Source: Microbacterium wangchenii | GTDB lineage: Bacteria > Actinomycetota > Actinomycetes > Actinomycetales > Microbacteriaceae | Direction of reading: 5' to 3' | Length of the DNA stretch: 64,000 nucleotides | NCBI RefSeq assembly: GCF_004564355.1 | Contig: NZ_CP038266.1 | Location: 3,596,001 to 3,660,000, forward strand | Translations under genes and position numbers: made by a program | In this document: positions 18,057 through 26,036 of the stretch, one piece after another | How the letters are laid out: each line of letters begins with the position of its first letter | How positions within the stretch are numbered: position 1 is the first letter of the stretch | Notes under the pieces: model-generated | Database searches by the model: none | What the model saw: the letters and a program-made list of their open reading frames with translations, nothing else | Told to the model about the DNA's origin: nothing

Positions 18057-19004
18057 ATGCACCCAGAAACCGCTTCCCTGACGACCGGCCTCACCGTCGC
18101 CTTCACGCAGCCCGGCGGCCCCGACGTGCTCCACGTGACCCGCGTACCGGTGGCTGAGCCCGGGCCCGGCGAGGCGCGCGTCCGTGTCGAAGCCGCCGCC
18201 GTACATCCGTCCGACATCGCCGTCCGGGCGGGAGTGATGCCCATCGCCGGACCCCCTCCGCACGTACCGGGCATGGCCTACGCCGGAGTCGTCGAGGCGG
18301 TCGGGCCCGACAGCCTATGGCGGACCGGTGACCGCGTCATGGGGATGGCCCTCCCCTCGAGTCCCTACGGAGGCGCCTATCGCGAGCGGCTCGTCGCACC
18401 GGACGACACCCTGGGCGCGGTACCCGATCACATCGAGCTCGACCAGGCCGCCACGCTGCCGATGAACGGCCATACGGCGATCCAAGCGATGCGCGTGCTC
18501 GATCTGCCACCGGGGTCGACCGTCGTCGTCACGGGTGCGGCGGGCGCGCTGGGGGCGATCATCCTTCCCCTCGCTGCCGCCGAAGGGCTGCGGGTCATCG
18601 GGGTCTGCTCCGACGATGACCGTCCGATCGTCCTCGAACGAGGCGCGGCGTCGACCGTGGCGCGAGGTGACGATCTCGCCGAGCGACTCGTCGTCCACGC
18701 AGGTGGGCCGGTCGACGCCGCCGTCGATCTCGCCGTGATCGACGACGCGATCCTGCCGGCCGTCCGCCCCGGCGGTGTCGTGGTCACTCTGCGCGGCTGG
18801 GCGGGCTCGGGGGACAGCGGCGCTCGGGTCGTGCCGGTCATGGTCCCGCGCGAGTGGCACGCCGGCCGTCAGCTCCAGAAGCTCGCCGACGCACGCTACC
18901 TGACCCGGCCCCTCGAGATCTTCACGCCGCACCGGGCGGAGGAAGCCCACGCGCGCGTCCAGTCCGGACGACTCCGGTCCGGTGTCGTCATCGACTTCCG
19001 CTGA
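18057..19004 (+). CDS. zinc-independent alcohol dehydrogenase/quinone oxidoreductase (MDR family)
   Basis: A 315-residue medium-chain dehydrogenase/reductase. The GroES-like N-terminal domain contains HPSDIAVRAG and PHVPGMAYAGVVEAVG. The Rossmann domain begins at VVVTGAAGALGAI near residue 158. The cysteine ligands of zinc enzymes are absent, placing it with quinone oxidoreductases. No Shine-Dalgarno precedes the ATG, and TACCAT lies 7 bp upstream, so the mRNA is probably leaderless. It is divergent from the LLM operon and shares its palindrome. It probably reduces an enone or quinone intermediate. Confidence 0.82.
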   Translation: MHPETASLTTGLTVAFTQPGGPDVLHVTRVPVAEPGPGEARVRVEAAAVHPSDIAVRAGVMPIAGPPPHVPGMAYAGVVEAVGPDSLWRTGDRVMGMALPSSPYGGAYRERLVAPDDTLGAVPDHIELDQAATLPMNGHTAIQAMRVLDLPPGSTVVVTGAAGALGAIILPLAAAEGLRVIGVCSDDDRPIVLERGAASTVARGDDLAERLVVHAGGPVDAAVDLAVIDDAILPAVRPGGVVVTLRGWAGSGDSGARVVPVMVPREWHAGRQLQKLADARYLTRPLEIFTPHRAEEAHARVQSGRLRSGVVIDFR

Positions 19005-19030
19005 TCGCCCGACGCCCCCGGGTCTGACCC

Positions 19031-19064
19031 CGTCGGCCGGGCGCTCGAAGACGCCCGGCCGACG
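19031..19064. terminator. bidirectional terminator hairpin
   Basis: CGTCGGCCGGGCG (19031-19043) pairs perfectly with CGCCCGGCCGACG (19052-19064), loop 8 nt. It lies between the convergent alcohol dehydrogenase and LLM copy 2. Confidence 0.75.
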
Positions 19065-19067
19065 GCC

Positions 19068-20159
19068 TCAGACAGATGCGGCGGCGGTCGCGTCGTAGTG
19101 CTGGCGGGCCTTGGGCATGACCTCGCGGGCGAACAGTTCCACGCTCTTGCGTGCTGTGTCATGCGACATCCCGCCGAACGAGGGCTGCAGCACGAGGTCG
19201 AACTGACCCATCTGCTCCTGGATCCAGACCAGCTTGTCGAGGATCTGCTGGGGCGTTCCGTACAGAGCGGCGTCGGCGTAGTCCCGGCCGGCCTTGCTCA
19301 CGCCCTTCTCACGGATGAGCGCGGCCGTGTCGGCATAGCGTTCGTACCCCTTCGTGTCGGCGAAGTGCACCCCGTCCATCTCGTAGTGGGCCACATTCGC
19401 CTCGAAGAAGTTGCCGACGTACTCGTACATGCCGTCGAGAGCGACCTGTTCGTCCTCGTGGCAGTACATCGCGACATTCAGCGAGACGGGGGGCGCCTGC
19501 TCGTCCCAGACCTCGCGGTAGTAGTCGAGGTATGCCTGGAAGGTGGGCATCATCTTGTCGACCGGGCGGAGGATGAACGACATCAAGCGGCACTTGTTGT
19601 TCACGCCGGACACCATCGAGTCGTGCGAGCCCGCAACCGTGAAGATGCGGTCGCCCCACGGCGCGAAGGGACCGGGCTTGATGGGCGTGCGGGGCACGGG
19701 GAAGAACGGCCCGTCACCCTGCATGTATCCCGACTCGATGGCCTCGATGATCATCTTGGAGGACTCGTCGAAGCGGCCTCGCGTCTCCTCCAGCGGAATT
19801 CCGAACGGCTCGAACTCCTTGCGGGAGAGCCCGCGGCCCATCCCGAACAGGACGCGCCCCTCGGAGAGGTGGTCCAGCATGAGCAGCTTCTCGGCGACAC
19901 GGATCGGCTGGGTGTTCCACGGCAGGATGACTGCGCCGGTGCCGAGCTTGATGGACGAGGTCCGCGCCGCGACGTGCGCGAGCCACAGAAGGTTGTCGGG
20001 GCAGAACGCGTAGTCGCTGAAGTGGTGCTCCACCGCCCAGACACTGTCGTACCCGAGCCCCTCGGCGAGCACCGCGAGCTCTGTCTCGCTGCGGTAGACG
20101 TCGTGGTCGGACACCTCCGGGTCGAGTTTTCCGAAGCCGAAGTTCAGACCGATGTGCAT
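19068..20159 (-). CDS. LLM-class (luciferase-like) flavin monooxygenase (copy 2)
   Basis: 363 residues, closely resembling the enzyme at 16807-17904 along its whole length, including GYDSVWAVEHHFSDYAF, LGTGAVILPWN, GMGRGLSR and the C-terminal QPSFGGM. It has the same cofactor logic: reduced flavin from a partner reductase plus O2. The ATG at 20159 follows AAAGGAGCATCC. Its promoter has operator site 4 and TAGCGT as -10, again 23 bp from the core, so it should be co-regulated with copy 1. The pair could form a heteromer like LuxAB or act on successive intermediates. Both options are inferences. Confidence 0.88.
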   Translation of the reverse strand: MHIGLNFGFGKLDPEVSDHDVYRSETELAVLAEGLGYDSVWAVEHHFSDYAFCPDNLLWLAHVAARTSSIKLGTGAVILPWNTQPIRVAEKLLMLDHLSEGRVLFGMGRGLSRKEFEPFGIPLEETRGRFDESSKMIIEAIESGYMQGDGPFFPVPRTPIKPGPFAPWGDRIFTVAGSHDSMVSGVNNKCRLMSFILRPVDKMMPTFQAYLDYYREVWDEQAPPVSLNVAMYCHEDEQVALDGMYEYVGNFFEANVAHYEMDGVHFADTKGYERYADTAALIREKGVSKAGRDYADAALYGTPQQILDKLVWIQEQMGQFDLVLQPSFGGMSHDTARKSVELFAREVMPKARQHYDATAAASV

Positions 20160-20244
20160 GGATGCTCCTTTGCGCGGTGGGACGCCTGGACGCGCGAGTG
20201 CGTCGGACGGCCTCCACGCTAAGAGGGCGGCAATGGTCCGGGAG

Positions 20245-20259
20245 CTATCACCTTGAGAC
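20245..20259. promoter_or_regulatory. operator site 4 (imperfect GTCTCA palindrome)
   Basis: CTATCA-CCT-TGAGAC keeps a perfect right arm and a 4/6 left arm. Leftwards, 23 bp separate the core from TAGCGT (20221-20216), the -10 of LLM copy 2. Rightwards, 23 bp separate it from a further TGAGAC (20283-20288) ahead of the SDR gene; this is either a poor -10 or a second half site. Confidence 0.6.
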
Positions 20260-20342
20260 GACCAGCCCGCCGCGGCGCAAACTGAGACCTCCGTACCCGC
20301 CCGAGGGCGACAGAATTCTCGGAGGCACGAAAGGAAGGTCCG

Positions 20343-21149
20343 ATGGAGGGCATCAAGGATTGGAACGGCCGCGTGGCGGTCGTCACCGGTGGTGGCAGCG
20401 GCATCGGCAAGGGCATCGCCGGCGCATTCCGGGAGGCGGGAGCCACGGTGGTCGTCGCAGACCGGGACGCGGCCGCTCTGGAGCGCGCACGCGCGGAAGG
20501 CTACCCCGCGTTCAACACGGATGTGACGGAAGCGGAGGAGGTCTCCGGGCTCGCCGACGAGGTGCTCGCTCGCTTCGGGCGCGTGGATCTCATGGTGAAC
20601 AACGCCGGAGTCGGGCCGAAGGCTGCGGCGAAGGACCTCACCCTCGAGGACTGGCGCTGGGTGCTCGACGTGAACCTGATGGGGGTCGTGCACGGCGTTC
20701 AGGCGTTCCTACCCGCGCTTCTCGCGAATCCGCACGGCGCGTGGATGGTGAACACGGCGTCGATGTCGCGCTTCTTCACGCCTCCCGGGTACGCGCCCTA
20801 CGTCGCCAGCAAGGCGGCCGTCGAGGGGCTGAGCCTGACCATCGCCGCCGAGTTGGAAGCCGCCGGCGACACCGTCGGCGTCACGGTGCTGCACCCGGGC
20901 GCCGTCCGCTCGAACATCAAGGACAGCCTGCGGAATCGACCGGCGGGCTCGACCGGCGGGCTCGTCGATTTCGACATCGCCCAGAAGATCACCGACACCG
21001 ACATGTGGATCGAGCCGGAGGAGGCCGGGGCGATCGTCCTGCGCGCCGTGCGCAACGGCGATCGTTACGCGTTCACCCACCCCAACATGCTCGGTGACGT
21101 CGAATCATCCTTCGCGGGAGTGCGGGACGCGATGACGCGGTACTCCTGA
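20343..21149 (+). CDS. SDR-family oxidoreductase (copy 3)
   Basis: A 268-residue classical SDR with GGGSGIG at 16-22, NNAG at 86-89, and catalytic Ser140, Tyr153 and Lys157. It is more distant from copies 1 and 2, which share the NTAG variant. The ATG follows AAAGGAAGG. It is divergent from LLM copy 2 and shares its operator region, so it likely acts on that enzyme's product or substrate. Confidence 0.87.
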   Translation: MEGIKDWNGRVAVVTGGGSGIGKGIAGAFREAGATVVVADRDAAALERARAEGYPAFNTDVTEAEEVSGLADEVLARFGRVDLMVNNAGVGPKAAAKDLTLEDWRWVLDVNLMGVVHGVQAFLPALLANPHGAWMVNTASMSRFFTPPGYAPYVASKAAVEGLSLTIAAELEAAGDTVGVTVLHPGAVRSNIKDSLRNRPAGSTGGLVDFDIAQKITDTDMWIEPEEAGAIVLRAVRNGDRYAFTHPNMLGDVESSFAGVRDAMTRYS

Positions 21150-21160
21150 CCCGGCGCAAT

Positions 21161-21279
21161 CCGTCCCCCTCGCAGCCCGAACTCCGGCAGTATGCGGCCG
21201 GAAGGCGGAGGACGCGCCCCTGCAACCGGTTCCCGGCAACGGTTTTGAGGAGTTCGGGCCCCGGCGCAAGGGGAGACGG
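21161..21279. repeat. long interrupted inverted repeat between convergent genes
   Basis: CCCGAACTCC (21176-21185) is the exact complement of GGAGTTCGGG (21249-21258). Outside it, CCGTCCCCCT (21161-21170) nearly complements AAGGGGAGACGG (21268-21279). CCGGCGCAA also occurs directly repeated at 21151 and 21261. The enclosed ~60 nt contains smaller GC stems. The region has no ORF and lies between convergent SDR and aldehyde dehydrogenase genes. It could be a structured 3' end or a small RNA. Confidence 0.4.
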
Positions 21280-21301
21280 GGCGGCCGTCGGTGGCCGCCC
21301 C
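21278..21301. terminator. bidirectional terminator hairpin
   Basis: GGGGCGGCC (21278-21286) and GGCCGCCCC (21293-21301) pair perfectly around GTCGGT. It is positioned after the aldehyde dehydrogenase stop on the minus strand and 129 bp after the SDR stop on the plus strand. Confidence 0.65.
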
Positions 21302-21309
21302 AGTCCTGC

Positions 21310-22806
21310 TCAGTGCGCCATGCCGGCGAGCGCCTCGGGGTCGATCGTGGCGATCGAGCGGGTGTCCTGGAACGCCCGCACGCCTTCGATCCCCTGCTCG
21401 CGTCCCATTCCGGACTGCTTCATGCCGCCGAACGGGGCGCGCAGGTCCAGGCGCGTCGCGCCGTGGTCATTGACCCACACGTACCCGCACACCAGTTGCG
21501 ATCCCACGCGCTGCGCGGCGGTGGGGTCGGCGGTCCACACCGAACCGCACAAGCCGCCCCACGTGTCGTTGGCCATCCGCACCGCCTCGTCCTCATCGTC
21601 GAACGGGATGATCGGGATGACCGGACCGAACTGCTCCTGCGTGACCACGCGCAGCTGCAGGTCGGGGTCGACCACGATCGCCGGGCGCAGGAAGTTGCCG
21701 CCGGCGAGATCGCCCGTGGGCAGCTCGCCGAACTCGCGCACGTCGGCGCCGGCGTCCTTGGCCTCCTGGATGATCTCCTCGACGAACGCCTTCTGAGCCG
21801 GCTGGTGCAGCGGGCCCATCGTCGTGCCCTCATCCAGGCCGTAGCCGAGGACCACCGTGTTCAGCCGCGCCTCCAGTCCGGCGACCAGCTCGTCCATGCG
21901 CGAGCGGTGCACGAAGACGCGCTTCGCATTCATGCAGATCTGGCCGGTGGTGTCGTAGATCGCCGCGAAGAGGCGGTCGAGGTGCGTGTCGTCGAGGATC
22001 GCGTCCTCGAGGAAGACGGCAGCGTCGTTGCCGCCCAGCTCCAGCGTCACCCTGGTGAGGGTCTTGGACGCCATCTCCATCATGCGCTTGCCGCCGTTGA
22101 CCGACCCGGTGAAGCACACCTTCGCCACGTCGGTGTTCTGGATGAGGCCCGCCATGTCCGCATCGCGGCCGGTCACGACGTTCAGGACCCCGGGCGGCAG
22201 CTTCTCGGCCACCCGCTGCACCACGCGGGTGGTGGCCAGGGGCGCCGAGGGCGGCGGCTTCACGATCGCCGTGTTCCCCGCCAGCAGCGCGTGCGGCAGC
22301 GCCGCTCCCAGGATCGCGATCGGCCAGTTGAAGGGGACGATCACCGTCACCGCGCCGAGCGGCTGGTAGGCGACCTCCGTCGAGACGGGGATCGCTCCGG
22401 GCACCACCGGCAGGGTGTGCCCCTTCTCGACCTCGTCGGCGAGCATGAGCGCGAGGTTCCAGCGGATCTCGAACACGAGCGCGTCGACCCAGGCCTCCAT
22501 CCGGACCTTGCCGTTCTCCTGCGACAGGATGGCGGCGTCCTCGTCGCGGTCATCGGCGATGCCGGCGATGGCCTCGGCCATCATCCGTGCCCGTTCGGCG
22601 GCACCCAGCGCCGCCCAGCCCGGGAACGCCGAATTCGCGGCAGCGACGGCATCCGCCACATCCGCTGCCGACGCCGCGGCGGCCTGCCCGACCACCGCGC
22701 CGGGCTTGGCGGGGTCGGCCACCGACAGCACGTCGTCGGTGAAGCGCTCGGCTCCCCCGATGTAGAGTCCGGTCCGCACTCCGGCAGACGTCTCGGTCAT
22801 CGTCAT
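21310..22806 (-). CDS. NAD(P)-dependent aldehyde dehydrogenase
   Basis: A 498-residue ALDH-superfamily enzyme. FNWP lies in the active-site wall (VTVIVPFNWPIAI), the general base is Glu256 in TLELGG and the catalytic Cys291 is in GQICMNAKRV. Cofactor-binding FTGSVNGGKRM is present. I chose the upstream of two adjacent ATGs (MTMTETS) because GGAG lies 7 bp before it. It is divergent from a GntR/FCD regulator. In this aromatic-degradation setting it may oxidise an aromatic aldehyde such as vanillin or syringaldehyde. Family membership is certain; the substrate is inferred. Confidence 0.9.
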   Translation of the reverse strand: MTMTETSAGVRTGLYIGGAERFTDDVLSVADPAKPGAVVGQAAAASAADVADAVAAANSAFPGWAALGAAERARMMAEAIAGIADDRDEDAAILSQENGKVRMEAWVDALVFEIRWNLALMLADEVEKGHTLPVVPGAIPVSTEVAYQPLGAVTVIVPFNWPIAILGAALPHALLAGNTAIVKPPPSAPLATTRVVQRVAEKLPPGVLNVVTGRDADMAGLIQNTDVAKVCFTGSVNGGKRMMEMASKTLTRVTLELGGNDAAVFLEDAILDDTHLDRLFAAIYDTTGQICMNAKRVFVHRSRMDELVAGLEARLNTVVLGYGLDEGTTMGPLHQPAQKAFVEEIIQEAKDAGADVREFGELPTGDLAGGNFLRPAIVVDPDLQLRVVTQEQFGPVIPIIPFDDEDEAVRMANDTWGGLCGSVWTADPTAAQRVGSQLVCGYVWVNDHGATRLDLRAPFGGMKQSGMGREQGIEGVRAFQDTRSIATIDPEALAGMAH

Positions 22807-22992
22807 CTCTGCGCTCCTCGCCTTCGACGCTGCCCGCACCGAGCGGTGCGGCGCGGACCTCGGGATGCCAGCGCAGTGCCGCAGCGCTGCGGCATTCCAT
22901 GTCCACGAATAATGCTAGCCGGATTGGTGCGGATGTCGGCGACAATATTCCTGACGCGGGAAGCCTCGCGCCGCCTGGCGGAAGGACCACGC

Positions 22993-23649
22993 ATGACCAC
23001 GCTGCCCACCGACGATCCGTCGTCGGCCGATTCGCCCGACCTGACCGTCCAGATCAGGGAGGCGATCCTGCGGGGCGAGTTCGTCCCCCACCAGCGGCTC
23101 GTGGAGGCCGACCTGTCCGAGCGCTTCGGCGCGACGCGCGCGTCGGTGCGCACGGCGCTGCTGAACCTGGCCGGCGAAGGACTCGTCGAACGCCTCCCCA
23201 ACCGCGGCGCGCGGGTTCGGGCGATCTCCGTGCAGGAGGCGGTGGAGATCGTGGAGGTGCGCATCGGCTTGGAGTCGCTGTGCGTGCGCAAGGCGGCGGA
23301 GAACCTCACCGACGCCGGCGAGGCGCAGCTGCGGACGCTGCGCGACGAGATCCAGGCCGCCGTGGCCGCCGGGGACCTGTTCGAGTATTCGCGACTGAAT
23401 CAGGACATGGACCGCCTCGTGCGCGAGCTCAGCGGCCATGCCACGGCGACGCTCCTGCTGGAACGCCTGCGCGCCCAATCCGCCCGCCACCAGTTCCGCC
23501 TCGCCTTCCAGCCCGGTCGCGCGATGCAGTCGGCGCCGGAGCACATCGCGATCATCGACGCGGTGCTCGCCCGCGACGCGGATGCGGCCGAGGCAGCCAC
23601 CCGCGCGCACCTGCAGGGCATCGTTGAGGTGCTGCAGACTCTGGAATGA
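22993..23649 (+). CDS. GntR-family (FadR/FCD subgroup) transcriptional regulator
   Basis: 218 residues. An N-terminal winged helix (VQIREAILRGEFVPHQRLVE, then LSERFGATRASVRTALLNLA) is followed by an all-helical FCD effector domain with acidic and histidine ligand positions (RLNQDMDRLV; EHIAIID; ATRAHLQG). Such regulators are usually repressors released by organic acids. The ATG follows GGAAGGA. It is divergent from the aldehyde dehydrogenase, which is its most likely target with itself. It may also govern the Liv cluster and the ligM/galB promoter. Confidence 0.87.
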   Translation: MTTLPTDDPSSADSPDLTVQIREAILRGEFVPHQRLVEADLSERFGATRASVRTALLNLAGEGLVERLPNRGARVRAISVQEAVEIVEVRIGLESLCVRKAAENLTDAGEAQLRTLRDEIQAAVAAGDLFEYSRLNQDMDRLVRELSGHATATLLLERLRAQSARHQFRLAFQPGRAMQSAPEHIAIIDAVLARDADAAEAATRAHLQGIVEVLQTLE

Positions 23650-23663
23650 CCCCCGCACGACGA

Positions 23664-23692
23664 ACGGCCCGGGCTGTCGCAGCCCGGGCCGT
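23664..23692. terminator. bidirectional terminator hairpin
   Basis: ACGGCCCGGGCTG (23664-23676) pairs perfectly with CAGCCCGGGCCGT (23680-23692), loop TCG. It sits between the convergent GntR regulator and the Liv receptor gene. Confidence 0.8.
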
Positions 23693-23715
23693 CCGTCATC
23701 GCTTGCAGGGATGCG

Positions 23716-24972
23716 TCAGCCGAAGTCCTCGACCGTGGCGTACCCCTTGCCGTTGAACTTCTGCACGACCACCGTGGAGACGGCGGGCATGCCGCTCTCG
23801 GTGGTGTTGACCGCGGTGCCCTCGAGCATGAACGGCGCCTGGAAGTCCTCGATGGAGCGGAGTTCCTCCATGAAGTTCTCCCGCGTCGGCTCGGTCATGC
23901 TCTCGAAGACCTGCTGCAGCGTGGCGCCCACCTGGTAGCTCCACACGCAGTGCGGGAACGCCGGGACGTCCTGGTAGTCGGCGTACTCCTTGAGGTCGTC
24001 CAGGAACTCCTGGCCGCCCTCCTCCTCCGCGAACGTGGGGCTGGCCGCAGCCTGCGCGAAGGCGACGGTGTAGACGCCGGGGAACGCCGCGCCGCCACCG
24101 GGCTCGACGATCGCCGCCGGGCTGGAGGTGTTGGAGGGCAGGAACCAGCTGGGCAGCCAGCTGAGCTGCTGCGCCTTCTGCAGCGCGGAGATGGCCAGCG
24201 GCGTGATCGACATCGCGTTGAAGAAGACGTCGGCGTCGGTGGAGGCGAGCTCCGTCAGCTGGGCGTCGACGGAGGTGTCCGTGGCCTCATAGGTCAGCTC
24301 CTTGACGACCTCGACGTTGTCGGCGCCCTCGATGCCGGCCATGAAGCCTTCGACGTAGCCCTCGCCGTAGTCGTCGTTCTGCGCGAGGATGGCGACCTTG
24401 TGGTCTTCGCCCGACGCCGCCAGCAGCTCGCCGAACGCCTGGCCCTCGTTCTGGTAGATCGGCACGAAGCCCAGCTGCCACGGGCTCTCGTCCTCTTCGC
24501 TGAAGATGGGGTCGCCGGTCATGACCAGCACCTGGGGGACCTCATCCGCCATCGCCGCGTCGCGATAGGCGCGGTTTGTGGGGGTGCCCAGGCCCGCCGT
24601 CATCGCGAAGACGCTGTCCTTGAGCTGGTCGTAGTTGGACTTGGCCTTCTGCGGGTCGTATCCGTCGTCCAGCGCCTCGATCTCGACGGTCCGGGTCTTG
24701 CCGTCGCCGAACTCCACCCCGCCCGCCTCGTTGACCGCGCCGAAGTACGCCGTGATGCCGGCGACGGTGCAGGTGCCGGGGCCGGCGGTCCCGCCGCTGA
24801 GCGGGGTCGTGATGCCCAGCGTGATCGTCTCGTCGGTGATTCCCGGGCTGGCGGCGCCGCCGCCGTCGGATCCCTCCCCGCCGCCGCGCGCGCAGCCGGC
24901 GAGGGTGAGTGCGACAGCGGAGGTCAGGGCGACGATGCCCACCGCCGTCCTCGTGCTCTTTCGCATGTTCAT
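23716..24972 (-). CDS. lipoprotein solute-binding protein of the second Liv-type importer
   Basis: 418 residues with a signal peptide and lipobox LAGC near residue 27, then a type I periplasmic-binding fold of the LivJ/amide family (ITLGITTPLSGGTAGPGTC). The start ATG overlaps the livM stop by four bases (ATGA). Here the receptor is last in the operon, unlike cluster 1. By location the ligand is likely an aromatic acid for the neighbouring pathway, but the sequence alone does not show this. Confidence 0.87.
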   Translation of the reverse strand: MNMRKSTRTAVGIVALTSAVALTLAGCARGGGEGSDGGGAASPGITDETITLGITTPLSGGTAGPGTCTVAGITAYFGAVNEAGGVEFGDGKTRTVEIEALDDGYDPQKAKSNYDQLKDSVFAMTAGLGTPTNRAYRDAAMADEVPQVLVMTGDPIFSEEDESPWQLGFVPIYQNEGQAFGELLAASGEDHKVAILAQNDDYGEGYVEGFMAGIEGADNVEVVKELTYEATDTSVDAQLTELASTDADVFFNAMSITPLAISALQKAQQLSWLPSWFLPSNTSSPAAIVEPGGGAAFPGVYTVAFAQAAASPTFAEEEGGQEFLDDLKEYADYQDVPAFPHCVWSYQVGATLQQVFESMTEPTRENFMEELRSIEDFQAPFMLEGTAVNTTESGMPAVSTVVVQKFNGKGYATVEDFG

Positions 24973-26036
24973 GCCTGATCTTGCCTCTCTGTGTTGGTGC
25001 CCTCTGCGACGGTCTGCTCCGAAGCGGAGCGCGTCGGGGAGGTCGGGGGTGTCCCGGCTGGGCCGGGGTCACGGCGTCCCCCGCGCCGGGCACGCGCGAT
25101 CACGCGCGGCAACGACACGAGGCCGCCGGGGAGGACGAACAGCACCAGCAGGAGCAGTGCGCCCTGCAGCAGTGCGGTCAGGTTCGGGTCGATGAGGTTG
25201 GTCAGCTGCGGCACGAGCACGTAGTAGGCACCGCCCAGGAGCGATCCCACGATGCTGGCGGCGCCGCCGATGACCATCGAGGCCAGGAGCGTGATGGAGT
25301 GGCCGAAGCTCATCGTCTCCGGCGACGTGTACTGCACGACCACCATGTACAGGAAGCCGGCGACGCCGCCGATGAGAGCCGCGACCGTGAAGGCGAGCAC
25401 CTTGTAGCGATAGGGCGAGATCCCCATCGAGGAGGCGACCGCCTCGTTCGACTTGACGATCGCGAACGCCCGGCCGTACTTGCCGTGGACGAGATTGCGC
25501 GTGAGGAGGAAGACGATCCCGCCGATGATGATCACCAGGTACAGCTGCCACTGGTCGTTGTACAGCGCCGGCCACGGCGAGTCGGAGAACCGGGACGAGA
25601 GCCCCTGGGATCCGCCGGTCACCTCCGCCATGCGCTTGGCCAGCGGCACTCCGATGATCGGCAGCGCGATCGTGACCATCGCGATCGCGAGGCCCCCAAG
25701 CCGCGCCGCCGCCAGCGCGATCAGAAGCCCCATGATCCCGGGGATGAGGATGCTGAGGACGAACACCAGCACGATGTTCCAGTCCTGCTGCACGCCGTAC
25801 GCGGTGACGTAGGCGCCGATGCCGACGAAGAAGATCTGACCGAGTGAGACCTGACCGGCGTATCCCATGACGACGTTCAGCCCGAGCACGGCCACCGCGA
25901 AGACGCCGATGCGCGCGAGGGTCTGGTTGGCGAATTCGGGCAGGATCAGCGGCAGCACGGCCAGCGCGACGACCGCGATCGCGACCAGGAGCCACCGCAC
26001 CCAGGTACGGGAGAAGAGTTCTGCTGCTGCGGACAT
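24969..26036 (-). CDS. LivM-type ABC transporter permease (cluster 2)
   Basis: A 355-residue multi-helix permease with the LivM block LNVVMGYAGQVSLGQIFFVGIGAY and the coupling loop AFAIVKSNEAVASSMGISPY. The start at 26036 overlaps the livH stop by one base. The hydrophilic C-terminal tail of about 40 residues is Pro/Ser-rich and lacks a recognisable domain. Confidence 0.9.
   Translation of the reverse strand: MSAAAELFSRTWVRWLLVAIAVVALAVLPLILPEFANQTLARIGVFAVAVLGLNVVMGYAGQVSLGQIFFVGIGAYVTAYGVQQDWNIVLVFVLSILIPGIMGLLIALAAARLGGLAIAMVTIALPIIGVPLAKRMAEVTGGSQGLSSRFSDSPWPALYNDQWQLYLVIIIGGIVFLLTRNLVHGKYGRAFAIVKSNEAVASSMGISPYRYKVLAFTVAALIGGVAGFLYMVVVQYTSPETMSFGHSITLLASMVIGGAASIVGSLLGGAYYVLVPQLTNLIDPNLTALLQGALLLLVLFVLPGGLVSLPRVIARARRGGRRDPGPAGTPPTSPTRSASEQTVAEGTNTERQDQA

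Noticed and set aside
15007..18081. A 1024-codon open frame on the plus strand.
   Set aside because: It is the antisense shadow of the CocE hydrolase and LLM monooxygenase, with repetitive Arg/His/Asp composition.
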